Virus record (IMG/VR): IMGVR_UViG_3300027754_004386
Location: 1 to 62,652 of that record
DNA length: 62,652 nt
Source: a virus
Strand: one strand, 5' to 3'
Part shown: positions 1-9,300 of the stretch, in pieces
How the letters are laid out: every line of letters starts with the position of its first letter
Numbering within the stretch: position 1 is the stretch's first letter
Program-made: the position numbers and the translations under genes
Notes under the pieces: generated by a model
What the model was told of the DNA's origin: nothing
Seen by the model: the letters and a program-made list of their open reading frames with translations, nothing else
The model's database searches: none

Positions 1-496
1 AAAATGATGTTAATTGGTTATTATATAAAATTAAATAAGTTAAACTTGATAAATCAGTTCCATCAAATGAAGTTAATTGGTTGCTTTGGAGGTATAATTG
101 AGTCAAAGAGGATAAACCTGTTCCATCAAATGAAGTTAATTGGTTACCTTCTAATCCTAAAATAGATAAATCAGTTAAATCTGTTCCATCAAATGTAGTT
201 AAAAGGTTACCATATAGATTCAAATTAGTTAAAGCAGTTAAACCTGTTCCATCAAATGAGGTGATTTGTCTATTTGGTAATTCCAAACTAGTCATATCTC
301 CACTTGGAGTTCCATCGGAAAGACATGGAATAATTGTGAATTCACCGTTTGCGTTTGTTACAGTTGCAGTTGCTGATCCATCTGGGAATACAGATGAGTC
401 TGATCCATCATGGTTATATTTCCAATATGTGGTTGATGTAGTTACATAAATGTTAATATCATTTCCAACGGATTGTGCTGTTATGAATGTTGCCAT
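1..496 (-). CDS. Leucine-rich-repeat adhesin or tail-fibre protein (partial, C-terminus outside window)
   Basis: This frame is open from an ATG at 496 down to the window edge, giving about 165 residues with no stop. The start is MATFITAQSVG, close to the MATFTTAIPVG start of the next LRR gene, and both ATGs are preceded by the same A-rich leader (AAAAAATTTAAAAACT). Residues 1-75 form a small N-terminal domain. From about residue 76 there are leucine-rich repeats of roughly 23 residues with the signature LTSFDGTxL. Such BspA/internalin-like LRRs in a phage fibre region suggest binding to a host surface ligand. The role is inferred from repeat type and location. It is a paralogue of the neighbouring LRR gene and probably arose by tandem duplication. 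Confidence 0.8.
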   Translation of the reverse strand, partial: MATFITAQSVGNDINIYVTTSTTYWKYNHDGSDSSVFPDGSATATVTNANGEFTIIPCLSDGTPSGDMTSLELPNRQITSFDGTGLTALTNLNLYGNLLTTFDGTDLTDLSILGLEGNQLTSFDGTGLSSLTQLYLQSNQLTSFDGTDLSSLTYLILYNNQLTSF

Positions 497-529
497 AGTT
501 TTTAAATTTTTTAAGTTATTTTATTTTTA

Positions 530-2290
530 TTATAAAGTCCAATAAACATTAACATATCCACCAAATGGACCATAACCCGCTGGTGCATATTGGATACAAT
601 TCCAAGTTTGTCCTTCAAATGTTACAACAGCACCAATATTATAAATCGTTCCACCATCCCATAATGGAGGTGCAGTTGTTGTAGTTGTAGTTGTTCCTCC
701 ACCACTATTAACACCTTTTATTCTTAATTTACCATTTCCTGATGGTGGTGTGATTAAATTAAGACCATCAAAAAACCACCCTCTAGCAAATAATGAATCA
801 TAATAAGATGTTCCGGCCGATGTTCTACCATTAATTGAAGTAAACGTTCCGTAATCTATACTATGATTATCTAACTGAGATAGAATACTATCATTAGATT
901 CAGGAGTCATTGGGTTACCTGTTAAATCAAGTATTTGTAAATTAACTAAACTTGAAACGTCCAATGAATTTAATTGGTTAGATGATAACCTTAAATCCAC
1001 CAAGCTCGGTGTTAAAGTTATAGATGTTAATTGATTACCATCAACCCTTAAATTTTGTAAATTAACTAAAGTAGAAACATCAAGATACGTTAAATAATTG
1101 TCACCCGCTTTACCACTTTGTAATGATAGAGAAGTTAAACTGGTTGGGAGTACAAAATCTTCAATAGTGGTTAACTCACAACCATTTAATTCTAAAGTAG
1201 TTAAGTTTGTTAAATCCGAACCATCAAATGAACTAATTGGGTTACTACTTAATACCAACTGAATTAACGAGTATAAACCAGACCCACTAAATGAAGATAT
1301 TGAATTATTAAATAAATTTAAACCCTGTAAATTACTAAGACCTGTACCGTCAAATGAAGTTAATAAATTATCCCCTAAATCTAATTGAGCTAAACTTGTT
1401 AAATCTGAACCATCAAATGATGTTAATTGGTTTTCCCCTAAAAATAAGCTTACTAAACTTGTTAACCCAGTGCTGTTAAATGATGTTAAATTATTACTAG
1501 TTAAATTTAAAGTTTGTAAATTACTAAGACCTGTTCCGTCAAATGGAGTTAATAGGTTACCAAATAAATTTAACGATGTTAATCCCGTTAAATTAGAAAT
1601 ATTTATACCCGATGTTAGATTATTAGTTGAGTCTAATTGAATTAGATTAGGTAGTGATGTTTCACTAGTATCAATCGTTGACATTCCATTACTAGATATG
1701 TCTAACGTTTGTAGACTTGATGGTAACAACATATCTGAAAATGACTCTATTTGATTATTAAACAGTTGTAGATTTAACAAAGAAGTTGAATTTGATAAAT
1801 CTAATGATGTTAAAGTATTAGAATTAATTTCTAAATATGTTAAATTCGTTAAATCAGTACCATCAAATGAATTTATTTGATTGTTGGTTAAATATAAGTA
1901 ATTTAAATTAATCAATCCATTACCTGAAAATGAAGTTAATTGATTAACTTGTAAATATAAGGTTGTTAAACTTGTTAAATCAGTACCATCAAATGACGTT
2001 AATTGATTATTAACTAGATTTAAACTTGTTAATGATGACAACCCAGTACCATCAAATGATGTTATTTGACTGTCAGTTAAAGTCAATTCTAATATTTCAC
2101 CACTAGTATTACCATCAATATCACAAGGTATTAACGTAATCTCAGGATTATCAACTGTAATGTTTGTGGAATTTTCAATTATCCAAGTTAAGGTTTCTCC
2201 TTGTTGTATTCTGAAGTATCCATTGGTTGTAATACAACCTACGTTATACATCATCTCACCCACAGGTATTGCTGTTGTAAATGTTGCCAT
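530..2290 (-). CDS. Leucine-rich-repeat tail adhesin with C-terminal carbohydrate-binding-like module
   Basis: The protein has 586 residues: an N-terminal domain (about 1-75) shared with the downstream LRR gene, then about 18 LRRs of 20-23 residues (to about 490) dominated by the motif NxLTSFDGTxL. Next comes KLRIKGVNSGGG followed by a poly-Thr linker, and a C-terminal stretch of about 45 residues (WDGGTIYNIGAVVTFEGQ... ending VYWTL). That tail has the Trp/Tyr spacing of family 5/12 carbohydrate-binding modules. The KLRI(K/R)GVNSG plus poly-Thr block also begins the next gene. I infer a virion adhesin that binds surface glycan or protein. No Shine-Dalgarno is present. The CBM call is by motif resemblance only. 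Confidence 0.8.
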   Translation of the reverse strand: MATFTTAIPVGEMMYNVGCITTNGYFRIQQGETLTWIIENSTNITVDNPEITLIPCDIDGNTSGEILELTLTDSQITSFDGTGLSSLTSLNLVNNQLTSFDGTDLTSLTTLYLQVNQLTSFSGNGLINLNYLYLTNNQINSFDGTDLTNLTYLEINSNTLTSLDLSNSTSLLNLQLFNNQIESFSDMLLPSSLQTLDISSNGMSTIDTSETSLPNLIQLDSTNNLTSGINISNLTGLTSLNLFGNLLTPFDGTGLSNLQTLNLTSNNLTSFNSTGLTSLVSLFLGENQLTSFDGSDLTSLAQLDLGDNLLTSFDGTGLSNLQGLNLFNNSISSFSGSGLYSLIQLVLSSNPISSFDGSDLTNLTTLELNGCELTTIEDFVLPTSLTSLSLQSGKAGDNYLTYLDVSTLVNLQNLRVDGNQLTSITLTPSLVDLRLSSNQLNSLDVSSLVNLQILDLTGNPMTPESNDSILSQLDNHSIDYGTFTSINGRTSAGTSYYDSLFARGWFFDGLNLITPPSGNGKLRIKGVNSGGGTTTTTTTAPPLWDGGTIYNIGAVVTFEGQTWNCIQYAPAGYGPFGGYVNVYWTL

Positions 2291-2332
2291 AGTTTTTAAA
2301 TTTTTTAAACGTTTAATTTTTATTATAATTAT

Positions 2333-2365
2333 TTAAAAAACATCAAGGATCGTCCCCCTTGATGT
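2333..2365 (-). terminator. Rho-independent terminator (minus strand)
   Basis: Read on the minus strand, ACATCAAGG and CCTTGATGT form a 9-bp stem around an 8-nt loop, followed by a run of T. It lies downstream of the lectin-like gene that ends at 2436 and just before the LRR gene starting at 2290, so it separates two transcription units. Confidence 0.8.
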
Positions 2366-2378
2366 AATTTTATTTTAT

Positions 2379-2413
2379 GATATTGGGAGGAGTATTTCAT
2401 CCTCCCTTTATCT
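2379..2413 (-). repeat. Intergenic hairpin repeat, copy 1 (GGGAGGA...TCCTCCC)
   Basis: The stem GGGAGGA/TCCTCCC has an 8-nt loop and flanking complementary AGATA/TATCT-like ends. Nearly the same sequence occurs at 5839-5874 and 6289-6324, each just past the stop codon of a minus-strand fibre-region gene. No T-tract follows this copy directly; the true terminator lies about 15 nt further on. Confidence 0.75.
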
Positions 2414-2435
2414 TTAAATATTGATAATAATTAGT

Positions 2436-4574
2436 TTATGAGATTAATTCTCTAATGTAAGATAAACCTCCACCATTATTTCCACCAGTCCATTGTGTGA
2501 ATTTAACTTTGTAGAATTTACCATCAAGTACATCCAACATAATCGCTTCTTTATTTAACATATCAAGTGGTGTTCCATTATGTACTTGGTACCAAGGAAC
2601 CATTGGTTTTGAATTAAATTCACCACTAATTACCATACTACTAGAACTATAACCACTATAATATGAATGAAGTTCAGATATGTTAATATTATTAATATCA
2701 AATGTGCTCCATATGTTTTCTAAATGATAATTTCGTGAACTGCCAAGTTCAACATTAAAAAACGTACCTATAGGTTCTGAAGCCCAAAGATGATTCACAC
2801 CACCCATAAAGGTATTGGCGTATGTAGAACCTTCATTTGAGTTAAATAAACCTTGGGTGTTACCACGTTTCAATTTTAAATAAGATGATATAACATCAAC
2901 ATCGGTACCATAGTTAGCCTTTTTAAACACTTTAACAGTTTGAGGTTGGAATGGTGTTGTGTAAACGTAAGGTACTGTTCCATCTACCGCTGTTATAGAC
3001 CCATCATTAGCAAAACCACCACCAGGTATTAAACCATTAATAATGATTATGTTAGTGTCAGTACCACCAGTTCCGATAGCAACGTTTGGTGTCGTTATTA
3101 AATGTTTATCACCATCAGTTCCAAGATAATATGCTTTACTTCCAACACTAAGTGGACCTTCAACTATGATAGTTGTTGTTCCATCCCAATCAGTAGTGCC
3201 CGTTAATTTCTCGGTAAATTTTACACCATAAATAGGGTCATAAGAATACAAGTCATAAGGGTTTGTTGTTGTAGTTGTTGTAGTCGGTTCAACATAATCA
3301 TTAACATAAGTCAATGTAAACATACTACCAATGTTAGTGATAACACCGTCAGTAATAATAAACGAGTAATCAGGGTTACCCATTTCATCACCAACTAATG
3401 GAATATGTGTTGGTATGTTTAGGCTAATGTTTAATAATTGTTTAACACCATTAGTATCCAAGAAATAGATTTCTTTACCTACTACCATATCACCATTTAC
3501 GACAAAATTAGTCGTACTAACCCATGGGTTTTGATAAGTTAATGAATTCGCCGCGGCATATTGCCCAATCCACTGATTTATATAGTTACCTGACGTTGAT
3601 GGGTCATATCCCGATAGACTATAAATTTTATCAACAGGTGAAGTTGTGGTAGTTGTTGTTGGAGCTTCAGTAGTAGTTGTAGTTGTTGTTGGAACAACCA
3701 TTCCATTCATACACAATACACCAATTTCATACGGACTTAACACTTTATCAAATAGCTTAATACTGTTTAAGTAACCATTTAATAATCGGTCACCACCAAA
3801 TGGTTGATTACCGAACATTGTGTTATTACCATATCCATTATACGAACCATAACCTTGTACGTCTAGACCTCCATTAACATAGATTTGTTTTAATCCATTT
3901 TCTTTATTGAAACAATATGTGATGTTATACCACACACCATTAGAAAGTACTGAATTACCAACCAAATCGTCATTCCAAAACGCCATCACAGGATGTCCTT
4001 GTCTTTCACCAAGTTGTAGACCCATACCACTACCTGATTGACCGTGACCAACGACACCATTATCGTTATATAAAGGTCTGTCCACACCATTGAATTTAAC
4101 CCAAGCGGATACAGTCCAAGAACCACCATTCCAGAATGAATCAGGAATTGATGACATATTAACGTAATCATCAATATGGTCAAAAAGGAATACATTATCC
4201 GTGTAAGTTGGATTATTCATTAAAGTACCGTTATAGTTACCTTGTTCGTCAACCCAAGTGTCACCACCTGTGTGATTAGCACCTTCTAAATAAACAACAG
4301 GAATTGATGGAACGTATTCGGTAGTAGTTGTAGTTGTTGTAGGTGCTTCAGTGGTTGTTGTGGTAGTTGTTGGTTCTTCAGTCGTTGTTGTTGTAGTAGT
4401 TGTAGATCCACCACCAAGAACGTAAACACCCGAACCTTCAACAAGGTAATTATCATCCGTTAAATAACCACTAAACTCATCATCAGGTGATTGGGTAGTT
4501 GTTGTAGTTGTTGTAGTAATTGGTATACCACTTCCACTATTAACACCCCTAATTCTTAATTTTTTCTGTGTCAT
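2436..4574 (-). CDS. Poly-Thr-linked tail protein with LamG/ConA-like lectin domain
   Basis: The protein has 712 residues. It opens with MTQKKLRIRGVNSGSG, the motif also found near the C-terminus of the LRR adhesin, and then several linkers of seven or eight consecutive Thr separated by EEP, EAP or QSP. Residues about 93-297 look like a LamG/concanavalin jelly-roll domain (WTVSAWVKF, GLQLGER, IYVNGGLD, LNSIKLFDKVLSPYEI). Further poly-Thr linkers join two related 80-100-residue modules and a C-terminal domain (about 540-712). Poly-Thr linkers are plausible O-glycan acceptors, which matters given the glycosyltransferase island in this window. The role as a virion adhesin is inferred from architecture and position. 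Confidence 0.75.
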   Translation of the reverse strand: MTQKKLRIRGVNSGSGIPITTTTTTTTQSPDDEFSGYLTDDNYLVEGSGVYVLGGGSTTTTTTTTEEPTTTTTTTEAPTTTTTTTEYVPSIPVVYLEGANHTGGDTWVDEQGNYNGTLMNNPTYTDNVFLFDHIDDYVNMSSIPDSFWNGGSWTVSAWVKFNGVDRPLYNDNGVVGHGQSGSGMGLQLGERQGHPVMAFWNDDLVGNSVLSNGVWYNITYCFNKENGLKQIYVNGGLDVQGYGSYNGYGNNTMFGNQPFGGDRLLNGYLNSIKLFDKVLSPYEIGVLCMNGMVVPTTTTTTTEAPTTTTTTSPVDKIYSLSGYDPSTSGNYINQWIGQYAAANSLTYQNPWVSTTNFVVNGDMVVGKEIYFLDTNGVKQLLNISLNIPTHIPLVGDEMGNPDYSFIITDGVITNIGSMFTLTYVNDYVEPTTTTTTTNPYDLYSYDPIYGVKFTEKLTGTTDWDGTTTIIVEGPLSVGSKAYYLGTDGDKHLITTPNVAIGTGGTDTNIIIINGLIPGGGFANDGSITAVDGTVPYVYTTPFQPQTVKVFKKANYGTDVDVISSYLKLKRGNTQGLFNSNEGSTYANTFMGGVNHLWASEPIGTFFNVELGSSRNYHLENIWSTFDINNINISELHSYYSGYSSSSMVISGEFNSKPMVPWYQVHNGTPLDMLNKEAIMLDVLDGKFYKVKFTQWTGGNNGGGLSYIRELIS

Positions 4575-4611
4575 GTTTTTATTTTTTAAAGTTTAAATTT
4601 TTATTTTGTTA

Positions 4612-4638
4612 ATTGGGGGAATAATCATATCCCCCAAT
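4612..4638 (-). repeat. Intergenic hairpin (ATTGGGGGA...TCCCCCAAT)
   Basis: A perfect 9-bp stem with a 9-nt loop lies 24 nt past the stop of the gene ending at 4663. It occupies the same position as the GGGAGGA hairpins after neighbouring genes but has a different arm sequence. It is a likely transcript-end structure. Confidence 0.65.
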
Positions 4639-4662
4639 AATTAAATTAACAATAAAAGTTTT

Positions 4663-5811
4663 TTATGCCCCTGCTTTCGCCTGAGCCGAATTAGAAGTTG
4701 ACACATCACTTATTTTATATCCGAACACATAGATATCACAAGTTGCTGCAGAACCTTCAGATGTTTCCAATACAAAATACATCTCGTTAGAAACAAGAGT
4801 GTTCCCAAATAATTGAATTCCACCAGTTGTAGAAGTTGATTGACCAATTTGGTGAAAACCACCTAATCCTAATCCTAATCTACCACTATTACCAGCACCG
4901 ACCATAGTGTTAATAAAATTATTAGAGTTGGATAACATTTGAAGACTTGACCCATCCTCATCATTTGTTATAGCAATAATTGCACTTTCTAAATATGATG
5001 CAGGTTTTTTATCACCTTCAAAATCTTTTTCTTCCTCATCTTTGACCATAGAATTTGGGTCAATAGATAAGAACATGCCGTTTTCGGCGGTCTCAATAGA
5101 TGTTGAAGCATTTGTCATTAAGATATCTGTAATAACATAAACACCTGACTCATCAAATGTGATAGTTTGTATTGTACTAGGTACATAATCACCCATACTA
5201 ACAAAAGGAACAACAATTCCACTATCAAGTCCTGTGATTGTTACATTTGTCATATCCTCATCAGGGAACATAATTTGCATTTCAGGTAGATTTTCCCATA
5301 CTAAAGCTTTAACGTTAGATGTAAACATAGACTCTCCGCTACCACTAATACCATCACGAACCTCAACCAATCTTACTTGAGCCGTTACATCAGAAACAGG
5401 GAAATAAATTGATAATGTTTCTCCACTAATAAAATTAACGGTGTCACCATAACCACCAACTTCACCGATATTAACATTAATATATGGAAAACTTGTATGG
5501 TCTATATTTAAATCTGCACCTGTAAGTTTACCAATCATTTTAACAGCATTTGTTGCTGAACCTAAATTGTTAACTGTAAATGAAAGTTCATCAACCGCAG
5601 CCTTATTTTGTCTAGCTTGGTCAGCAATGAACGCAAAGTTACCTTCAAATTCACTAACAGTTAATGGAGCACCTTTTGTTGCTTTTCCATTATAAGAAAG
5701 GTCTTTAAGAACTAAAGAATACTGAGAATCATATTCAGTTGCGGATTTACCACCAAAATTAAGACCAGTTGATTCAACAGGAGATAATTGTTTTTGAAAT
5801 AAATAATTCAT
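4663..5811 (-). CDS. Putative virion structural protein, unknown function
   Basis: I do not recognise this 382-residue protein. It begins MNYLFQKQLSPVESTG, lacks a signal peptide and membrane segments, and has alternating beta-type sequence with Gly/Asp-rich turns. A Gly-rich stretch near residues 300-325 (GAGNSGRLGLGLGGFHQIG) and a hydrophobic, Ser/Thr-rich C-terminal third suggest a folded structural protein rather than an enzyme. It lies between a lectin-like tail protein and a SET protein, in its own unit bounded by hairpins, so a fibre- or capsid-decorating role is possible. That is inferred from neighbourhood only. Confidence 0.6.
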   Translation of the reverse strand: MNYLFQKQLSPVESTGLNFGGKSATEYDSQYSLVLKDLSYNGKATKGAPLTVSEFEGNFAFIADQARQNKAAVDELSFTVNNLGSATNAVKMIGKLTGADLNIDHTSFPYINVNIGEVGGYGDTVNFISGETLSIYFPVSDVTAQVRLVEVRDGISGSGESMFTSNVKALVWENLPEMQIMFPDEDMTNVTITGLDSGIVVPFVSMGDYVPSTIQTITFDESGVYVITDILMTNASTSIETAENGMFLSIDPNSMVKDEEEKDFEGDKKPASYLESAIIAITNDEDGSSLQMLSNSNNFINTMVGAGNSGRLGLGLGGFHQIGQSTSTTGGIQLFGNTLVSNEMYFVLETSEGSAATCDIYVFGYKISDVSTSNSAQAKAGA

Positions 5812-5838
5812 TTTTAATTTTTTTTTAAAATTTTTATA

Positions 5839-5874
5839 AGATATTGGGAGGAGTATTACATCCTCCCGTTATCT
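5839..5874 (-). repeat. Intergenic hairpin repeat, copy 2 (GGGAGGA...TCCTCCC)
   Basis: It is nearly identical to the copies at 2379-2413 and 6289-6324 and differs at single bases (TTACAT in the loop and CCCGTT after the stem). It lies just past the stop of the SET-domain gene. Confidence 0.75.
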
Positions 5875-5885
5875 TGTTTATTTTA

Positions 5886-6263
5886 TTATAACCAATTTAT
5901 TGGTCTTTGATTGAAGTATTCAGATCCGCCATATTTTAAATAAATTTCTTCACCGGGTTCAATATCCCTTAAAGCAAAGAATTCAAATATCATATCACCA
6001 CCGTCTCTCCAATCGGCATTGTTTTGATTGTTGTGATTATACAAAGATCCATATCCTAAAGCAACAACATATGTTTGAGTGTTACCTTGTCTTGGATAAT
6101 AGAATCTATAGTCAGATAAAACATCTGAGTTATGTTGTACCTTTAATTTAAGTAGAGGTGTTGTTTCAATGGTTTCACCACTGAATATTTTTTCTTTTGC
6201 AAAAACACCTAATCCTTTATTTGGACTTTCTTTAACTTCAATTTTTGTTGGTACTTGTATCAT
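5886..6263 (-). CDS. SET-domain protein (putative lysine methyltransferase)
   Basis: This is a compact 125-residue protein made almost entirely of a SET domain. Visible signatures are GLGVFAKEKIFSGE (residues 17-30, first SET motif), SLYNHNNQNNADW (73-85, the equivalent of the N-H-S-C-x-P-N S-adenosylmethionine-binding motif) and FFALRDIEPGEEIYLKYGG (95-113, the catalytic-region motif with Tyr). The family transfers methyl groups from S-adenosylmethionine to protein lysines; small free-standing versions are known from viruses and bacteria. The usual Cys of NHSC is replaced, as in some non-histone SET proteins. Position among fibre genes suggests a virion or host-surface protein substrate, but the substrate cannot be read from sequence. 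Confidence 0.8.
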   Translation of the reverse strand: MIQVPTKIEVKESPNKGLGVFAKEKIFSGETIETTPLLKLKVQHNSDVLSDYRFYYPRQGNTQTYVVALGYGSLYNHNNQNNADWRDGGDMIFEFFALRDIEPGEEIYLKYGGSEYFNQRPINWL

Positions 6264-6288
6264 TGTTTTTTATTTGACTTGTTTAATC

Positions 6289-6324
6289 AGATATTGGGAG
6301 GAGTATTTCATCCTCCCTTTATCT
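6289..6324 (-). repeat. Intergenic hairpin repeat, copy 3 (GGGAGGA...TCCTCCC)
   Basis: The same hairpin as at 2379-2413, here about 20 nt past the stop of the giant fibre gene and 25 nt before the start of the SET gene. No T-tract follows. Confidence 0.75.
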
Positions 6325-6344
6325 TGTGTTTTAACCTTTATGGA

Positions 6345-9300
6345 TTAGTTTACACCACCAAATGAAGTTCCAGAAGGAACACCATAGATATTGATTACAT
6401 CTGTCGCAGCAGGTGCATTATCAAATGTAACTGTAATACCACCATTTTGGGTGTATGCAAATGACATTCCTGATAATTGTACTAGACCGTTAATGAATAC
6501 AAGTTCAGTGTTTGGATGAACATAAGCCGTAAATGATGTAGCAATTCCATCAGGTGACTCATTGAATCCAACCATTGTAGGTCTGTTATCAATTACAAAG
6601 TTTCCAGTGTTATTTGACAAGTTGTTAACAGATGTTTCTACACTCATCACAGCATCAGATACTTCAGCAAATGAATCAATTGCTGTAAGGTCTGTGTTAG
6701 CGATTAAGTAAGATACTTCGTAAGACAACTCAGTTGCCAATGATGCTTCAGCAGCTTCTGCTCTTGAAATCTCAGAAGAAATCTCAGCCATCACGTCAAC
6801 TCCACCAACTTTCAAGATTGTCTCAACATCAACTTCACCTAAGAATGTACGGATACCAGATGCAGGAGCTGCAACTTCTTCTTTCAATTCAATTTGGTTA
6901 GTATCACCATTAAGAACGATAGTTGTTCCATCAACGTCAGCCAACGCTGCGATTTCAGTTGTTAAACTGTCAGCCAATGATTGGTCAGCAGCTAAACGAG
7001 CTGATTCTTCAGCAGATACTGCGTCAGATACCTCAGCGAATGAATCAATTGCTGTCAAGTCTGTGTTAGCTATCAAGTAAGAAACTTCGTAAGACAATTC
7101 TGTAGCTAAAGAAGCTTCAGCGTCTTGTGCTCTTGAAATTTCAGCTGATAGGTCAGCAGCCAATGATTGTTCAGCGATTTGTCTAGCATAATCAACCGCA
7201 TTTACTTGGTCAATTCTTGTAGATACCTCAGCAGACAAGTCAGATGACAATGATTGGTCAGCAGCTAAACGAATAGATGCTTCGTTATCAATTGCTACAA
7301 CTCTATCAGATACTTCTGTAGATAAATCAGCAGACAATACGGCTTCAACACTTGTTGCTCTTGCAACCTCTACAGACAATGAAGCAGCAGCTGCATCAGC
7401 CAATGTAGTGATAGCGTTGTTGATGTCTCCATCTGCACTTTGGAATGCACTAACGATTTCTGTCAATGAATCTAGAGCAGCTGGGTCAATGTTTGAAGTA
7501 ATGAAGTCGATTTGGTTCTGTAGAGACTGGTCACCTTCAACTCTCATAGATGATTCAGAATCTAAAGCGTTTGTCAATGACAAGTCAGCAGATACTCTTT
7601 CTATGATTTCTGTTTCCAAAGAAGATTCCAATGATTGGTCAGCAGCCAAACGAGTAGATGCTTCGTTATCAATTGCAACAACTCTGTCAGAGATTTCAGT
7701 AGATAATGAATTTTCTAATGAAACTTCAGCATCCATTGCACGAGATGTCTCATCAGCCAAATCAGAAGCTAATGAACCTTCAGCAGCCATTGCTCTTGAT
7801 TCTTCAGCGTCAACATCAGCGATTCTTGCAGATACTTCAGTAGAAAGTGCTGAGTCAATAGATGCGTTAGCCGCAGATAGATCAGTAGTGATTTTAGTTG
7901 ACAATGAACCTTCAGCAGCAATAGCACGAGACTCTTCAGCGTCAACGTCAGCAATACGAGCAGATACCTCATTTGACAATGATGTCGCTAATGAACCTTC
8001 AGCAACCATAGCTCTTGATTCTTCAGCGTCAACATCAGCGATTCTTGCAGATACTTCAGAAGACAAGTTAGATGCTAATGAACCATCAGCAGCAACTCTG
8101 TAAGAAGCTTCAGTAGATACATCAGACTCACGATGAGCAGTTTCAGCCGAAAGATCAGAAGACAATACAGCCTCAACAGACATTGCTCTTGTTTCTTCAG
8201 CGTTAACATCAGAGATACGAGCTTGAACTTCAGAAGACAAGTCTAAAGCTACAGATGCATCACCTGAGATACGTGCAACCTCTTCAGTAGAGATAGCAGC
8301 CTCACGGTCAGCAACTTCAGTGGATAAATCACCAGCTAATGATTGGTCAGCAGCCAAACGGATAGAAGCTTCGTTGTCAACAGCTAATGTCGCTGCACTT
8401 GCCAACGTTGTGATAGCGTTATTGATGTCACCATCCGCTGATTGGAATGCTCCAACGATTTCAGTTAATGAATCTAAAGCTGCTGGGTCTGTGTTAGAGA
8501 TTACGAAATCAACTTTAGTATTCAATGACAATTCAGCACTTGTAGCACGAGATGCTTCAGAAGCTAAATCAGAAGCCAATGAACCTTCAGCCGCGATAGC
8601 TCTTGATTCCTCAGCGTCAACATCAGCAACACGAAGAGATGCTTCAGCGTCAATGTTGTTTTGTAATGAAATCTCACCAACTACTCTTGTAGATGCTTCA
8701 GCAGAAATAGCTGAATCTACAGATGCATTAGCGTTTGATAAGTCAGTACCAATTTTAGTTTCCAATGAACCTTCAGCGGCTGTAGCACGAGATGCTTCAG
8801 AAGATAGGTCAGAAGCTAAAGATGCATCACCTACAACACGTAGAGAAGCTTCTGCTGAATCAGCAGCATTCATTGCATTCTCAAGAGATACGTCAGCTGA
8901 TATTCTTTCTGATGCTTCTTTGTTGATCGAATTGGTTCTAAGAGATACTTCTGTTGATAAATTAATTGATAATGAATTTTCAGCAGATTCTGCTCTACTT
9001 TGTTCTGAGTCAACATAATCTACTCTAGCTGCTATTTCTTCATATAATGCTGTAGCTAAAGAAGCGTCACCAGCAACTCTCATAGAAGCTTCAGCTGAAT
9101 CAGCTGCTTCCATTGCAGTTACGATAGACAATTCATTTGCGATGTGTTCACTATGTTCAGCAGCGATGTAGTTAGCTAATGAACCTTCAGCAGCGATTGC
9201 TCTTGATTCTTCAGCATCAACGTCAGCGATACGAGCAGATGTTTCAGAAGAAAGTCCTGAAGCTAATGAACCTTCAGCACTTGTTGCACGAGCAACCTCA

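Noticed and set aside
261-449. Plus-strand 62-residue frame near the left edge
   Set aside because: It lies antisense to the partial LRR gene, whose frame, start and leader are strongly supported.
1-2290. Diversity-generating retroelement acting on the LRR genes
   Set aside because: No reverse transcriptase, template repeat or adenine-biased variable region is visible in the window; the repeats are normal LRR coding units.
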